Below are positions 1 through 9,332 of a DNA stretch of 35,847 nt, in pieces. A program made the translations under genes and the position numbers. Location: the NCBI GenBank assembly GCA_027489835.1, contig JAIXZF010000443.1, forward strand, positions 1 through 35,847. Direction: 5' to 3'. The notes under the pieces were generated by a model. The model was not told where the DNA came from, did not search any database, and saw nothing but the letters and a program-made list of their open reading frames with translations. Every line of letters begins with the position of its first letter. Position 1 is the first letter of the stretch. Origin of the DNA: Hyphomicrobiales bacterium. GTDB lineage: Bacteria > Pseudomonadota > Alphaproteobacteria > Rhizobiales > Beijerinckiaceae.

Positions 1-1566
1 GCGCGCAACCGCGCCGTGCTGCCTGTGGCCATCAGCATCGAGCCCGGACCACTTTACCGGCTTGCCGATCCGGCGGTCATCGACGCCCGGACCGGCAGGC
101 CCTTCGCGCCGGAGACGGCGCCGGCCCGTGCGAGCGGCCTTTCGCCTGGCGATGCGGCCTCGACGCAGGCCATCCTCGCCGCATCGGGGCGCATCTCCGA
201 CCGCTTCCGTGAGGCAGGCCACCCCTTCGTCAATGTCACGCGGCGCGATCCCGTCATCGATCACCGCTCGCGGCTCGTCGATCTCGAACTGCTGGTCCAG
301 CCGGGACCGGTGGCGACGTTCGGGCCCATCGCCGTCACGGGCGCGCAGGGCATCGATCCCGCCGTGATCCGCTCCTTCATCTACACCGAGCCGGGCGACC
401 CCTATACGCCGCGCGCCATCGCCGGCATCCGCAAATCGGTGGGGCGCATCGAGGCGCTAAGCGCCGTCCGCGTCACCGAGGCCACGGCGCTGGACGGCAA
501 CGGGCAATTGCCGCTCGTCGTCGACGTCACGGAGCGCCCGCCCCGGCTGGTCGGCGCCTCGGCGCGCTTCTCCACCGTCGACGGCCCGGCCTTGCGGGCC
601 TACTGGGCGCACCGAAACCTGTTCGGCGGGGCGGAACGGCTCAGGCTCGATGCCGACCTGTTCTACACCGTGCTCCGGCGGGACGGGCCGAAGCGCGGCT
701 TCAGGCTCGAGGATCTCGGCGGGCGCGTCTCGGCCTCCTTCATCAAGCCTGCGCTGGGCGGCACCCGCCTCGATCTCCTGGCCGATCTCTCGGTGGGCCG
801 CGAGCGCACCGAGGCCTACGACGCAGAGACCGCGCTGGCCACGCTGGCGATAAGGCGGCGCTTCACCGACAGTGTCTTCGTGCAGGCCGGGATCGAGGCC
901 GAGGCGGGCCGGGTCACGGAGGCGCCGCCGCCCCTGCCCTTCCGCGCTCGCCGCACCGAGTACGGGCTGGTGGGCCTGCCGCTCTCGCTCGGCTACGACG
1001 ACACCGACCGGCCGCTCGATCCCACGAGCGGCGTGCGCGTGACGGCCTCCGCGGCACCCTATCTGGGCTTCGGAGACGCCGCGCGCGCCTTCGGCATCGC
1101 CCGGATCCAGGCCTCGGCCTATCGCGCGCTCGACGCGGAGGCGCGCGTCATTCTGGCGGCGCGCGTCGGCTTCGGCAGCGTCTTCGGCGGTTCGTTCGAC
1201 GAGATCCCCGCCACCCGCCGCTTCTATGCCGGCGGCGGGGGCTCGGTGCGCGGCTTCGAATACCGCTCCCTCAGCCCGCGCGATGGTTTCGGGCGGCTGA
1301 CGGGAGGCCGAAGCCTCGTAGACGGCTCGCTGGAGGCACGGATCAAGATCACCGAGACGATCGGAATCGTGCCGTTCGTCGATGTCGGGCAAGCCTATGC
1401 CGGTCCGCTGCCGGACACGTCCGCGCGGCTCAGGGTCGGGGCCGGGCTCGGGCTGCGCTATTACACCGGCATCGGCCCGATCCGCGTCGACCTCGCCCTG
1501 CCGCTCGACCGGCGCAAGGGGGAGAACCGCTACGCGCTGTATGTCGGCATCGGGCAGGCGTTCTGA
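1..1566 (+). CDS. tamA: TamA / BamA-family outer membrane assembly protein (5' truncated by window edge)
   Basis: Frame stays open to base 1 (ARNRAVLPVAISIEPGPLYRL); POTRA-like N-terminus, Omp85 barrel motifs (RRFYAGGGGSVRGFEYRSLSPRD, GIGPIRVDLALPLDRR); directly followed by tamB with overlapping stop/start. Confidence 0.88.
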   Translation, partial: ARNRAVLPVAISIEPGPLYRLADPAVIDARTGRPFAPETAPARASGLSPGDAASTQAILAASGRISDRFREAGHPFVNVTRRDPVIDHRSRLVDLELLVQPGPVATFGPIAVTGAQGIDPAVIRSFIYTEPGDPYTPRAIAGIRKSVGRIEALSAVRVTEATALDGNGQLPLVVDVTERPPRLVGASARFSTVDGPALRAYWAHRNLFGGAERLRLDADLFYTVLRRDGPKRGFRLEDLGGRVSASFIKPALGGTRLDLLADLSVGRERTEAYDAETALATLAIRRRFTDSVFVQAGIEAEAGRVTEAPPPLPFRARRTEYGLVGLPLSLGYDDTDRPLDPTSGVRVTASAAPYLGFGDAARAFGIARIQASAYRALDAEARVILAARVGFGSVFGGSFDEIPATRRFYAGGGGSVRGFEYRSLSPRDGFGRLTGGRSLVDGSLEARIKITETIGIVPFVDVGQAYAGPLPDTSARLRVGAGLGLRYYTGIGPIRVDLALPLDRRKGENRYALYVGIGQAF

Positions 1567-4500
1567 TGGGCCGCGCACGCATCCGGGGCATCGCCAAGAA
1601 CGCCCCTTCGAAGGGGCGGCTGCGCCGGGCGCTGGCGCCGATCCTCGGCCTCGGCGCCATGATCGCGCTTGTCATGCTCCTCGCCCTCCTGCCCGGCCGG
1701 GCGCAGGATGCGGACGACCAGGGCGTGCTGGCCGGCTTCGTCTCGCGGCTCCTGTCCACGCCGACGTCGCGCGTGAGCATCGGCGCCGTGGACGGCGCCC
1801 TGTCGTCGGACGCGACGATCCGCAACGTCACGGTGGCCGACGATGCCGGCGTCTACCTGACCATCGACCGCGTCAGACTGGTCTGGAAGCGGGCGGCCCT
1901 GCTCCAGCGCCGGATCGAGATCCAGCAGCTCGAGATCGGCCGCGTGATGTTGCTGCGCCGGCCGGCGCCCGTGGCGGGAGAGCCCGAGCCAGGGCCGCTC
2001 CTGCCCGAGCTGCCGCTCGCCGTCGAGGTCGGGGCCTTCACGCTGGCGGAGCTTGCCCTGGGCGAGCCGGTGCTCGGCACGGCGGCGCGGCTCTCGGCGC
2101 GCGGCTCGGCGAGCCTCGGCGCGCCGGCGCAGGGGCTTCGGGCCGCGTTCGACCTCGAACGGCTCGATGCGCCGGGCGCGGCAAGGCTGCGTCTGGGCTT
2201 CGTGCCCCAGGGCGAGACGCTCGACCTCGCGCTCACGCTCGACGAGCCGGCGGGAGGGCTGGCGGCGCGGCTCGCCCGGGTTCCGGGGCTGCCGCCTGTC
2301 CGGCTCGATCTCTCCGGCGCCGGCACGCTCGACGACTGGCGCGCGCGGCTCGCCTTCGAGGGCGGTCCCGAACTCGGCGCCACGGGCCAGGCGCGCATCG
2401 CCCGGCAGGGGCCCGAGCGCGTGCTCGGCCTCGATCTCGACGCGCGCATCGCGCCGCTGCTGCCGGCGCTGGCGGCGCCGATCTTTCCCGGCGTCACCGC
2501 CTTGCGCGGCGAGATCGCCTTTGCCGATGGCGGCGGCGTCGCCCTGCGCAGCATCAGGCTGGCCTCGGCGCTGGCCGAGCTGACGCTGTCGGGATCGGTG
2601 TCGGCCGAACGCGCTCTCGACCTCACGGCCCGCGCCAGGGCGCTGCCGAATGCGGGCGACATGGCCGCGGTCGGGGAAGGCCGGCTCCGGCGCCTCGTCT
2701 TCGAAGGCGCGGTGACCGGGCCCTATGCCGCGCCGCGCGTGCGGGGCAGCCTCGACCTCGCCGGCCTGACAACGCCCGACTTCGCGCTCGAAAGCCTCGC
2801 CGCGCGCTTCAGCGCGACGCCGGCAGCGGGACGCGCCGGCCGGCTGGGCATCGAAGCCAGCGGCCAGGCGCGCGGCTTCGCGCCGGGCGATGCGGCGCTG
2901 GCCGACGCGATCGGGCGCGACCTCGAACTCGACATCGCGGGCGAACTCGACGAGGGCGGCGTCGCCAGCTTCACGCGAGCCCGCCTTGCTTCTCCGACGC
3001 TCTCGCTCGACTATCGCGGGCGTCTGGGCAGCCGAACGATCGATGGCCGGCTTGGCGCGCGCATCCTGAGGCTGGACGCACTGTCGGGCCTCGCGGGGCG
3101 GCCGCTGACGGGCCGGGCGGAGCTCGATCTTGGGCTGACCGGCGATCCGCGCCGGCTCGACATCACGACCGAGGTGACCGGCCGGACCGCAGGGCTCGGG
3201 CTCGGTGACGACAGGCTCGACCGGATTGTCGGTCCTGCCGTATCGCTGGATGGCCGCGCGCGGCTCGGGGGCGGCAGGCTGCGCCTCGACGGCTTCCGGC
3301 TCGGCGCGGCGGCGATGACGGCCGAATTGCAGGGCGCCGCCTCGGCCAGCGATCTCGACCTTGCGGCGCGCATCGCCCTGTCCGACCTTGCAAGGCTCGA
3401 CACGCGGATCGCCGGGCAGGCCGAGGCGCGGCTGAAACTGTCGGGCCCGACCGCCGACCCCGACGCCTCGCTGTCGCTGACGGCATCCAGGGCCCTCGCC
3501 ATGGGGCGGCCCGTCACCGGCCTCGAGATCGGGATCGAGGCCCGACGTCCCTTAACGCAACCACGCCTTTCGATCGACGCGGGCGGCGTCATCGGCGACG
3601 ACCGGCTGGCGCTGCAGGCGCGGCTGGAGGCCATCGAGCCAGCACCCGACGGCGCGCGCGGCTGGAAGCTGGAGCGCCTGTCGGGCTCGCTCGGCTCCGC
3701 GACGCTGACGGGCCAGGGCACCCTCGGCGCGGACGGCATCGCCGAGGGCCGCGTCAGCTTCGCCGCCAGCGATCTCGACGACCTCACGGCGCTCGCGCTC
3801 AGGCGGCTCGCGGGGCGCGCCTCCCTCGAGATCACGGCCGATGCCGCGCGCGGCGTCGAGCCCCGCCAGCGCGTCGCGGTCCGTGGCGACGGCTCCGGCA
3901 TCGTGGCCGGCGAGATCCGGCTGGCGCGGTTCGAGGCCGACCTCGCGGCCGCGATCGACCGGAGCGCGCCCAGCCTGCGCGGACGGCTCAGCCTCGAAGG
4001 GCTCTTTGCGGGAGGCGAGCAGGTGGAGCTCCTCGCGCTCACGGCAATGGAGGCCGAGGCGGGCGCGAGCGCAGTGACCCTCACGGGACGCGCCCGGGGC
4101 TTTTCGCTCGAAGGCGCCGGCCGGCTTGAAGCCGGCACGGAGCCGGCGGCCCGCATCGACAGGTTCCGCGCGGTCCGCGCCGGGCGAAGCATCTCGCTCC
4201 TGGCTCCGACGCGCTTCGTCTTCGCCCCGGGCGGCGCGCGGACAACAGGAGCGGCGTTCGACGTGACCGGCGGGCGGGTCTCGCTGGCGGGCATGATCGG
4301 GCGCGAACTCGACGTGCAGCTGGAGGCGCGGGGCGTCCCGCTTGCCGCCGCGGAGGTGTTCGTCCCTGGCCTCGGGCTCGGCGGCACGCTCGACGCCGCA
4401 GCGAGGCTGAGCGGGAATGCCTCGTCGCCGCGCGGGCCCTACGAGGTGACGGTCCGGGGCTTCACCCAGCCTTCGGCGCGCGCCGCGGGCTTGCCGCCGC

Positions 4501-5930
4501 TGGGGATCGCGGCGCGCGGCACGCTGACGGGGACAGGCGCGACGCTCGACGGCTCGGTCACGGGCGGGCGCGGCATCGACCTCAGGCTCGGCGGCTCGGC
4601 CGCCTTCTCGGAGACGGGTCCGCTTGACCTCACGGCGCGTGGCAACCTCGACGCGGCGCTCGCCAATGCCAGGCTCGCGGGCGTCGGCCAGAGGCTGGGT
4701 GGGCGGGTGACGGTGGATGTCAGCCTGTCCGGAAGCCGCCGCGCTCCGCGGCTGCGGGGCGCCGCCACGCTCGCGGGCGGCAGCTTCTCGGATGCGGTCC
4801 AGGGCATCTCCGTCACGGCGCTGGAGGGCCGGATCTCGGGCCAGGGCGAGGCGCTGGCGATCGAACGGCTCACCGGCCGCACGCGCGGCGACGGAACGCT
4901 GGCGGCGAGCGGACGCGTCACGCTCGATCCGGCTCGGGGTTTTCCGGGCGAGATCAGGCTGACGGGACGGCGCGCGCAATTGGTCGACAGCGAACTGGCG
5001 CGCCTCGTTGCGAACCTCGACATCAGGGTGTCAGGGCCGCTGGCGACGACCCCGCGCATCGGCGGGCGGGTCGACGTGGTGAACCTCGACGTGCGCGTGC
5101 CCGAGCGGTTCGGCGGGGCGCGCGAGCCCCTGCGCGAGGCGCGGCACGTGGCGCCGCCGCCCCAGACCCGGGCCCGGCTGGCCCAGATCGCCCGCGCCTC
5201 GCGCGCCGGGCGGGGAGGCAGCGCGCCATTCAGGGCCGCGCTCGACCTTGTCATCGACGCGCCAAGCCGCATCTTCGTGCGCGGCCGCGGCCTCGACGCG
5301 GAGCTCGGCGGCACGCTGCGCCTCACGGGAACGACCGTCGCGCCGCTGGCGGAGGGAGCGTTCGACCTCAGGCGGGGACGCCTTACGCTCCTGACCCAGA
5401 GGCTGGACTTCACGCGAGGCCGGCTGAGTTTCGCAGGTGCCGGCCTCGTTCCGGAGCTGGACTTCGTGGCCGAGACCCGCGCTGGCGACATCGCTGCGCG
5501 CGTGGCAGTGACGGGGCCGGCGAACGCGCCGGACTTCACCTTCTCGTCCAGCCCGTCCCTCCCGCAGGACGAGATCCTGTCGCGGCTGCTGTTCGCGCGG
5601 GCTGCTGGCGGGCTTTCGGCCTTCCAGGCCATCCAGCTCGCCCAGGCCGCCGCGCAGCTCTCCGGCGTCGGCGGCCCCGACGCCTTCGAAGCGGCGCGCC
5701 GGGCGCTCGGCGTTGACGACCTCGACATCGGCTTCGGCGAAGGGGGCCCGAGCTTCTCGTTCTCGCGGGCGATCAGCGACCGCATCCGCTTCGCGCTGAG
5801 GGCGGGCGCGCGGCCGGAAAGCACGGGCGCCGGCGTCGACATCGACCTGACGCGGCGGCTCAGGCTGCAATCGGAGATTGGCGTGGACGGCAGGGCGTCC
5901 GTCGGCATCGGCATCGAGCAGGAATACTGA
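1566..5930 (+). CDS. tamB: TamB-like translocation/assembly module protein (1454 aa)
   Basis: Very long beta-repetitive protein with N-terminal membrane anchor, C-terminal DUF490-type region (SSSPSLPQDEILSRLLFARAAGGLSAFQAIQLAQAAAQLSG); coupled to tamA. Confidence 0.9.
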   Translation: MGRARIRGIAKNAPSKGRLRRALAPILGLGAMIALVMLLALLPGRAQDADDQGVLAGFVSRLLSTPTSRVSIGAVDGALSSDATIRNVTVADDAGVYLTIDRVRLVWKRAALLQRRIEIQQLEIGRVMLLRRPAPVAGEPEPGPLLPELPLAVEVGAFTLAELALGEPVLGTAARLSARGSASLGAPAQGLRAAFDLERLDAPGAARLRLGFVPQGETLDLALTLDEPAGGLAARLARVPGLPPVRLDLSGAGTLDDWRARLAFEGGPELGATGQARIARQGPERVLGLDLDARIAPLLPALAAPIFPGVTALRGEIAFADGGGVALRSIRLASALAELTLSGSVSAERALDLTARARALPNAGDMAAVGEGRLRRLVFEGAVTGPYAAPRVRGSLDLAGLTTPDFALESLAARFSATPAAGRAGRLGIEASGQARGFAPGDAALADAIGRDLELDIAGELDEGGVASFTRARLASPTLSLDYRGRLGSRTIDGRLGARILRLDALSGLAGRPLTGRAELDLGLTGDPRRLDITTEVTGRTAGLGLGDDRLDRIVGPAVSLDGRARLGGGRLRLDGFRLGAAAMTAELQGAASASDLDLAARIALSDLARLDTRIAGQAEARLKLSGPTADPDASLSLTASRALAMGRPVTGLEIGIEARRPLTQPRLSIDAGGVIGDDRLALQARLEAIEPAPDGARGWKLERLSGSLGSATLTGQGTLGADGIAEGRVSFAASDLDDLTALALRRLAGRASLEITADAARGVEPRQRVAVRGDGSGIVAGEIRLARFEADLAAAIDRSAPSLRGRLSLEGLFAGGEQVELLALTAMEAEAGASAVTLTGRARGFSLEGAGRLEAGTEPAARIDRFRAVRAGRSISLLAPTRFVFAPGGARTTGAAFDVTGGRVSLAGMIGRELDVQLEARGVPLAAAEVFVPGLGLGGTLDAAARLSGNASSPRGPYEVTVRGFTQPSARAAGLPPLGIAARGTLTGTGATLDGSVTGGRGIDLRLGGSAAFSETGPLDLTARGNLDAALANARLAGVGQRLGGRVTVDVSLSGSRRAPRLRGAATLAGGSFSDAVQGISVTALEGRISGQGEALAIERLTGRTRGDGTLAASGRVTLDPARGFPGEIRLTGRRAQLVDSELARLVANLDIRVSGPLATTPRIGGRVDVVNLDVRVPERFGGAREPLREARHVAPPPQTRARLAQIARASRAGRGGSAPFRAALDLVIDAPSRIFVRGRGLDAELGGTLRLTGTTVAPLAEGAFDLRRGRLTLLTQRLDFTRGRLSFAGAGLVPELDFVAETRAGDIAARVAVTGPANAPDFTFSSSPSLPQDEILSRLLFARAAGGLSAFQAIQLAQAAAQLSGVGGPDAFEAARRALGVDDLDIGFGEGGPSFSFSRAISDRIRFALRAGARPESTGAGVDIDLTRRLRLQSEIGVDGRASVGIGIEQEY

Positions 5931-5962
5931 GCCTTGAGGCGCGCACCTCAAAGCCTGGCTCA
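5928..5962. terminator. Nested inverted repeat between convergent tamB and RTX gene, candidate bidirectional terminator
   Basis: TGAGCC-TTGAGG (5928-5939) pairs with CCTCAA (5946-5951) and GGCTCA (5957-5962), with a 5-nt bulge; no strong T-tract. Confidence 0.5.
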
Positions 5963-8900
5963 CAGCACGACGAAGCTGTCCGCCGTCAGGTTCGGGTTGC
6001 CACTGAACTGAGCGAGGGTAAACGCCGCATTCGCGCCGCTGCCGTCGGGATCGTAGTAGAGGATGCCCGAGGGGCGATAGTAGACCAGCGTTCCCTCGGC
6101 CGCCGTGTAGATCGGGGCCGTGCCTGAAACGAAGGTCACACCATTGCGGAAGGTTGCGCCCGAGAGAAGGCCAAAACCAAGGCCGGTCAGGGCGATCACG
6201 TCTTCGCCGGGCACAAAATCCAGCACGACGTCGAAGCCGTTGCCGACCCAGCTTGCGAACGCGAACACGTCCGCGCCAGCGCCGCCGACCAGAAGGTCGT
6301 CCAACGTTCCACCAGACAGGAAATCCCGCCCCTGCTCGCCGAAAAGCCAGTCATTGGCGTTGAGGCCGCCGAAAAGAGCGTCGTTTCCATTGCCGCCGAA
6401 CGCGAAATTGGCTCCGTTCTGTCCGACGAAGACATCGTCGAATGCGGACATGAAGAAAGCTTCGACGTTGAAATAGCGGTCCATCGCCGCGTAACCGACG
6501 CCGCGGGCCGGATTGTTGAGGTCCAGCGTGACGCCTGCATTGGCGTCGGCGAAGGAGGCATAGTCGAAGCCCGCGCCGCCATTGACCTGATCCGCGCCGG
6601 CGCCTCCGACGAGGAAATCGGATCCGGCCCCCCCGAACAGGAAATCGTCGCCGTTGAAGCCGTAGATGTACCCTCCCGTGTCGGCATTGGTGAAGCTGTC
6701 GCTCGATTGGGTCAGGTAGTAGACTTCAAACCCTGTCACGCTGTCGCCGGCGGCGGCATACTCGTATGTGCCGGTCCTGAGATTGACGGCGACGGCGGCA
6801 GCCTCGGACAACCAGGACACTGTGTCGAAATCCGTGCCGCCATTCATCACGTCGCCCGAAGCGCCGCCTTCGACATAGTCGTTGCCGGCGCCACCATTGA
6901 TGGTGTCGAGGCCTGCGTCGCCCTGGATCGTGTCGGCCCCGGCAGAGCCGGCGACATTGTCGTCGCCCGACAGTGCCCGCCACGCGGAGTTGGGCGTAGA
7001 CAGCGTGACGACATCATTGCCGTTCGTGAAAGGCCCGGAAACGGCGGACAGCGAATAGGTTCCGAGATTGCTCAGGTAGCCGTTGGCGGCGACATAGTAG
7101 AACCCCGAGGTGGTCGGCGTGAACGTCACCCGCGATTCGAGCGACGTGCCATTGTCGTCGTTGGAGACAAGCAAAGCCCCGGTAGCGGAATAGAGCGAAA
7201 GCACCGGGTCTGCCAGCGTGCCGGCCCCCGAACCGGCTCCAATGAGATCGAAGCTGTACTGGACACCCGCGGTCAACGTGGTGCGGAACCAGTCACTGTC
7301 GCCGCTCGTCTCGATATCGCCGGTTCGCGACGCCCCGAGGGCGAGACTGCCGAATGGCCGGCTGGTGTCGGTGAGGCTGTCGGCATAGTCGTCCGACGCC
7401 ACGATCGTCGCCGAAGCGGCAAGCGCGTAGGTTCCGGTCGTGCGGTCGCTGAAGCTGCCGGCCTCAAGGTAATAGGTGCCGGACGTCAGCGCAGCATAGG
7501 CGATGAGCGATTCATAGCCAGGGCCGGAATCATCGTCCTCGGCCAGCAGGGTGCCGACCGAATTGTAAAGCCGGAGATAGGGATCGCCCAGCGTGCCGAA
7601 GCGCGAATCCGACCCCGCCAACTCGAACCGATAGTTCGTGCCGGCGCTCAGCGCGAGCTGGAACCAATCGCGGTCGCCAACGGTCTCGAGGTTTCCCACC
7701 GATGTGGTGCCGACGGCGATGGCGCCGAACGGCGCGGTCGTATCGGTGCGGCTGTCCGCATAATCGTCTCCGGTCGCTACGTCGTCGTTGACGATCGTTC
7801 CGATGCCCTGCGTGTCCACGATGACGCCACCCGCCGTGATCCCGCTCAGGTTGGCGAAGAAACTTTCGGTGGCTTCGACGAGCGTGTCGCCCAGCACGGC
7901 GACACTGAAGGTCTGGCTGTTGATGCCCGCTCCGAAATTCAGCGTTCCGCTTGCGGTCGTGAAATCGGAGCCGGCTGTGGCCGTGTTGCCAACGGTAGCG
8001 TAAGCCACCGAAAACGCAGCGCTGCCACCCGTCCGCGTCACGGTGAAGGTGGCGTTCGTCACGCCGGCATTTCCTTCGTTGACGGAGACGTCGGAAATCG
8101 AGACCTGACCGACCGTCGCTGCACCGTCATTGTCGATGATCGTGCCGACCGCCTGGCTGTCTCCGATGACGGCGCTGTTCGTCGCGGCCGACAGGTTGAC
8201 GAAGAAGGTCTCGTTGGCCTCCACCGTCGTGTCGCCATTCACGACAATGCTGACCGTCTGCGTGTTGACATTCGCGCCGAAAGACAGTGTGCCCGAAGCA
8301 GCCGCATAGTCGCTGCCGGCGCTCGCGGTACCGTTCGCCGTTGCATAGTTGACGTTGAACGCCGCCGTGCCGCCGCTGCGCGTCACAGTGAAGGTCATGA
8401 CCTGCGTGCCGGCGTTGCCTTCCGTGACGGCGACGTCGCCGATGGTCACGGACCCGGCCGCCACGCCTGCGCGGGTACCGTAGATCGCCTGCGCCGCGGC
8501 GATGTCGTCCGCTTGCGGGGCGGTGATGGCCGGATTGTAGAAGGGCTCCATGAGCGATCCGGTCACGGAAGTGTGCCGGATGCCGATCGCGTGGCCGATC
8601 TCGTGCGTGGCGACGGCCAGGAAGCTCGACGGTGTCCAGAAGGTCGTCTCGCCACTGTCGAACACCATATCGCCGTTCGTGGCGGAGCCGCCTGGATTGA
8701 AGGCGCGCGCCAGCACAGAAGACGGACCGTCGATGAAGCCCGCCGCGACCCTGATCTGCGCCGACGTACCGATGCCGATGTTGCCGCCGCCATCCGTCAC
8801 GAACTGGAAACTGATGTTCGCCACCGCAGACCAGGCGGCAAAGGCCTGGTTCAGCACCGAGACGAAATCGAAGTTCAGCACCGTGCTCATGGACACGGTG

Positions 8901-9097
8901 GAGCCGGTGAAGAAAGTCTGGCCCGTGGCGTTGGAGAAGCCTGCGTTGACGATGCTCCAGGTCACCGTGCCGCCAGCCGTGCCCAGCGTGGAGGTGCCCC
9001 ATTTTTGCCCGTCCAGCACGAAATCCTGCGGCGTGCCGGACGCTACGGCCTCCGCGGCGAAGGCTGCTTCTCCCGATTGCCCGCAGATCCAGCACAT
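5960..9097 (-). CDS. Matrixin/M10-like RTX metalloprotease with two Calx-beta domains, two PPC-type domains and C-terminal RTX/serralysin-type secretion region (1045 aa)
   Basis: Zn motif HEIGHAIGIRH plus downstream Met (SLMEPFY); tandem VTIGDVAVTEGNAGT.../VSISDVSVNEGNAGV... Calx-beta; duplicated DDYADS.TDT..PFG..GD.DWF PPC repeats; degenerate GGxGxDxhxGGAG RTX motifs; VLDFVPGEDVIALTG C-terminal motif; no Sec signal peptide. Confidence 0.85.
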   Translation of the reverse strand: MCWICGQSGEAAFAAEAVASGTPQDFVLDGQKWGTSTLGTAGGTVTWSIVNAGFSNATGQTFFTGSTVSMSTVLNFDFVSVLNQAFAAWSAVANISFQFVTDGGGNIGIGTSAQIRVAAGFIDGPSSVLARAFNPGGSATNGDMVFDSGETTFWTPSSFLAVATHEIGHAIGIRHTSVTGSLMEPFYNPAITAPQADDIAAAQAIYGTRAGVAAGSVTIGDVAVTEGNAGTQVMTFTVTRSGGTAAFNVNYATANGTASAGSDYAAASGTLSFGANVNTQTVSIVVNGDTTVEANETFFVNLSAATNSAVIGDSQAVGTIIDNDGAATVGQVSISDVSVNEGNAGVTNATFTVTRTGGSAAFSVAYATVGNTATAGSDFTTASGTLNFGAGINSQTFSVAVLGDTLVEATESFFANLSGITAGGVIVDTQGIGTIVNDDVATGDDYADSRTDTTAPFGAIAVGTTSVGNLETVGDRDWFQLALSAGTNYRFELAGSDSRFGTLGDPYLRLYNSVGTLLAEDDDSGPGYESLIAYAALTSGTYYLEAGSFSDRTTGTYALAASATIVASDDYADSLTDTSRPFGSLALGASRTGDIETSGDSDWFRTTLTAGVQYSFDLIGAGSGAGTLADPVLSLYSATGALLVSNDDNGTSLESRVTFTPTTSGFYYVAANGYLSNLGTYSLSAVSGPFTNGNDVVTLSTPNSAWRALSGDDNVAGSAGADTIQGDAGLDTINGGAGNDYVEGGASGDVMNGGTDFDTVSWLSEAAAVAVNLRTGTYEYAAAGDSVTGFEVYYLTQSSDSFTNADTGGYIYGFNGDDFLFGGAGSDFLVGGAGADQVNGGAGFDYASFADANAGVTLDLNNPARGVGYAAMDRYFNVEAFFMSAFDDVFVGQNGANFAFGGNGNDALFGGLNANDWLFGEQGRDFLSGGTLDDLLVGGAGADVFAFASWVGNGFDVVLDFVPGEDVIALTGLGFGLLSGATFRNGVTFVSGTAPIYTAAEGTLVYYRPSGILYYDPDGSGANAAFTLAQFSGNPNLTADSFVVL

Positions 9098-9332
9098 TGC
9101 CCGTCGCCCTCCCCGGAACGGCGCGGCTGATGCTGCGCCTGATGGCGGGTGTCAATCAGGTCTCCGGCTCTGTGCCGAGCCCCAGGATCGGCCGCCTGTC
9201 ACGATGGATAAATCGGCACGCGCGCTCCGCACAAGTCAGGTCTTGTCCCATGGTTGTCACCACGCAAACGTCGTGTGGGGCCGCCTGTCAGGCTACGCCG
9301 GCGCGAACATGCCTGTGGCCGAAATGAACTCT

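Noticed and set aside
1382-3208. 608-aa plus-strand ORF overlapping tamA/tamB
   Set aside because: Arg/Ala-rich out-of-frame translation of tamB.
6707-9130. 807-aa plus-strand ORF antisense to the RTX gene
   Set aside because: Shadow ORF opposite a repetitive RTX/Calx-beta gene with clear domains; translation has no recognisable family.
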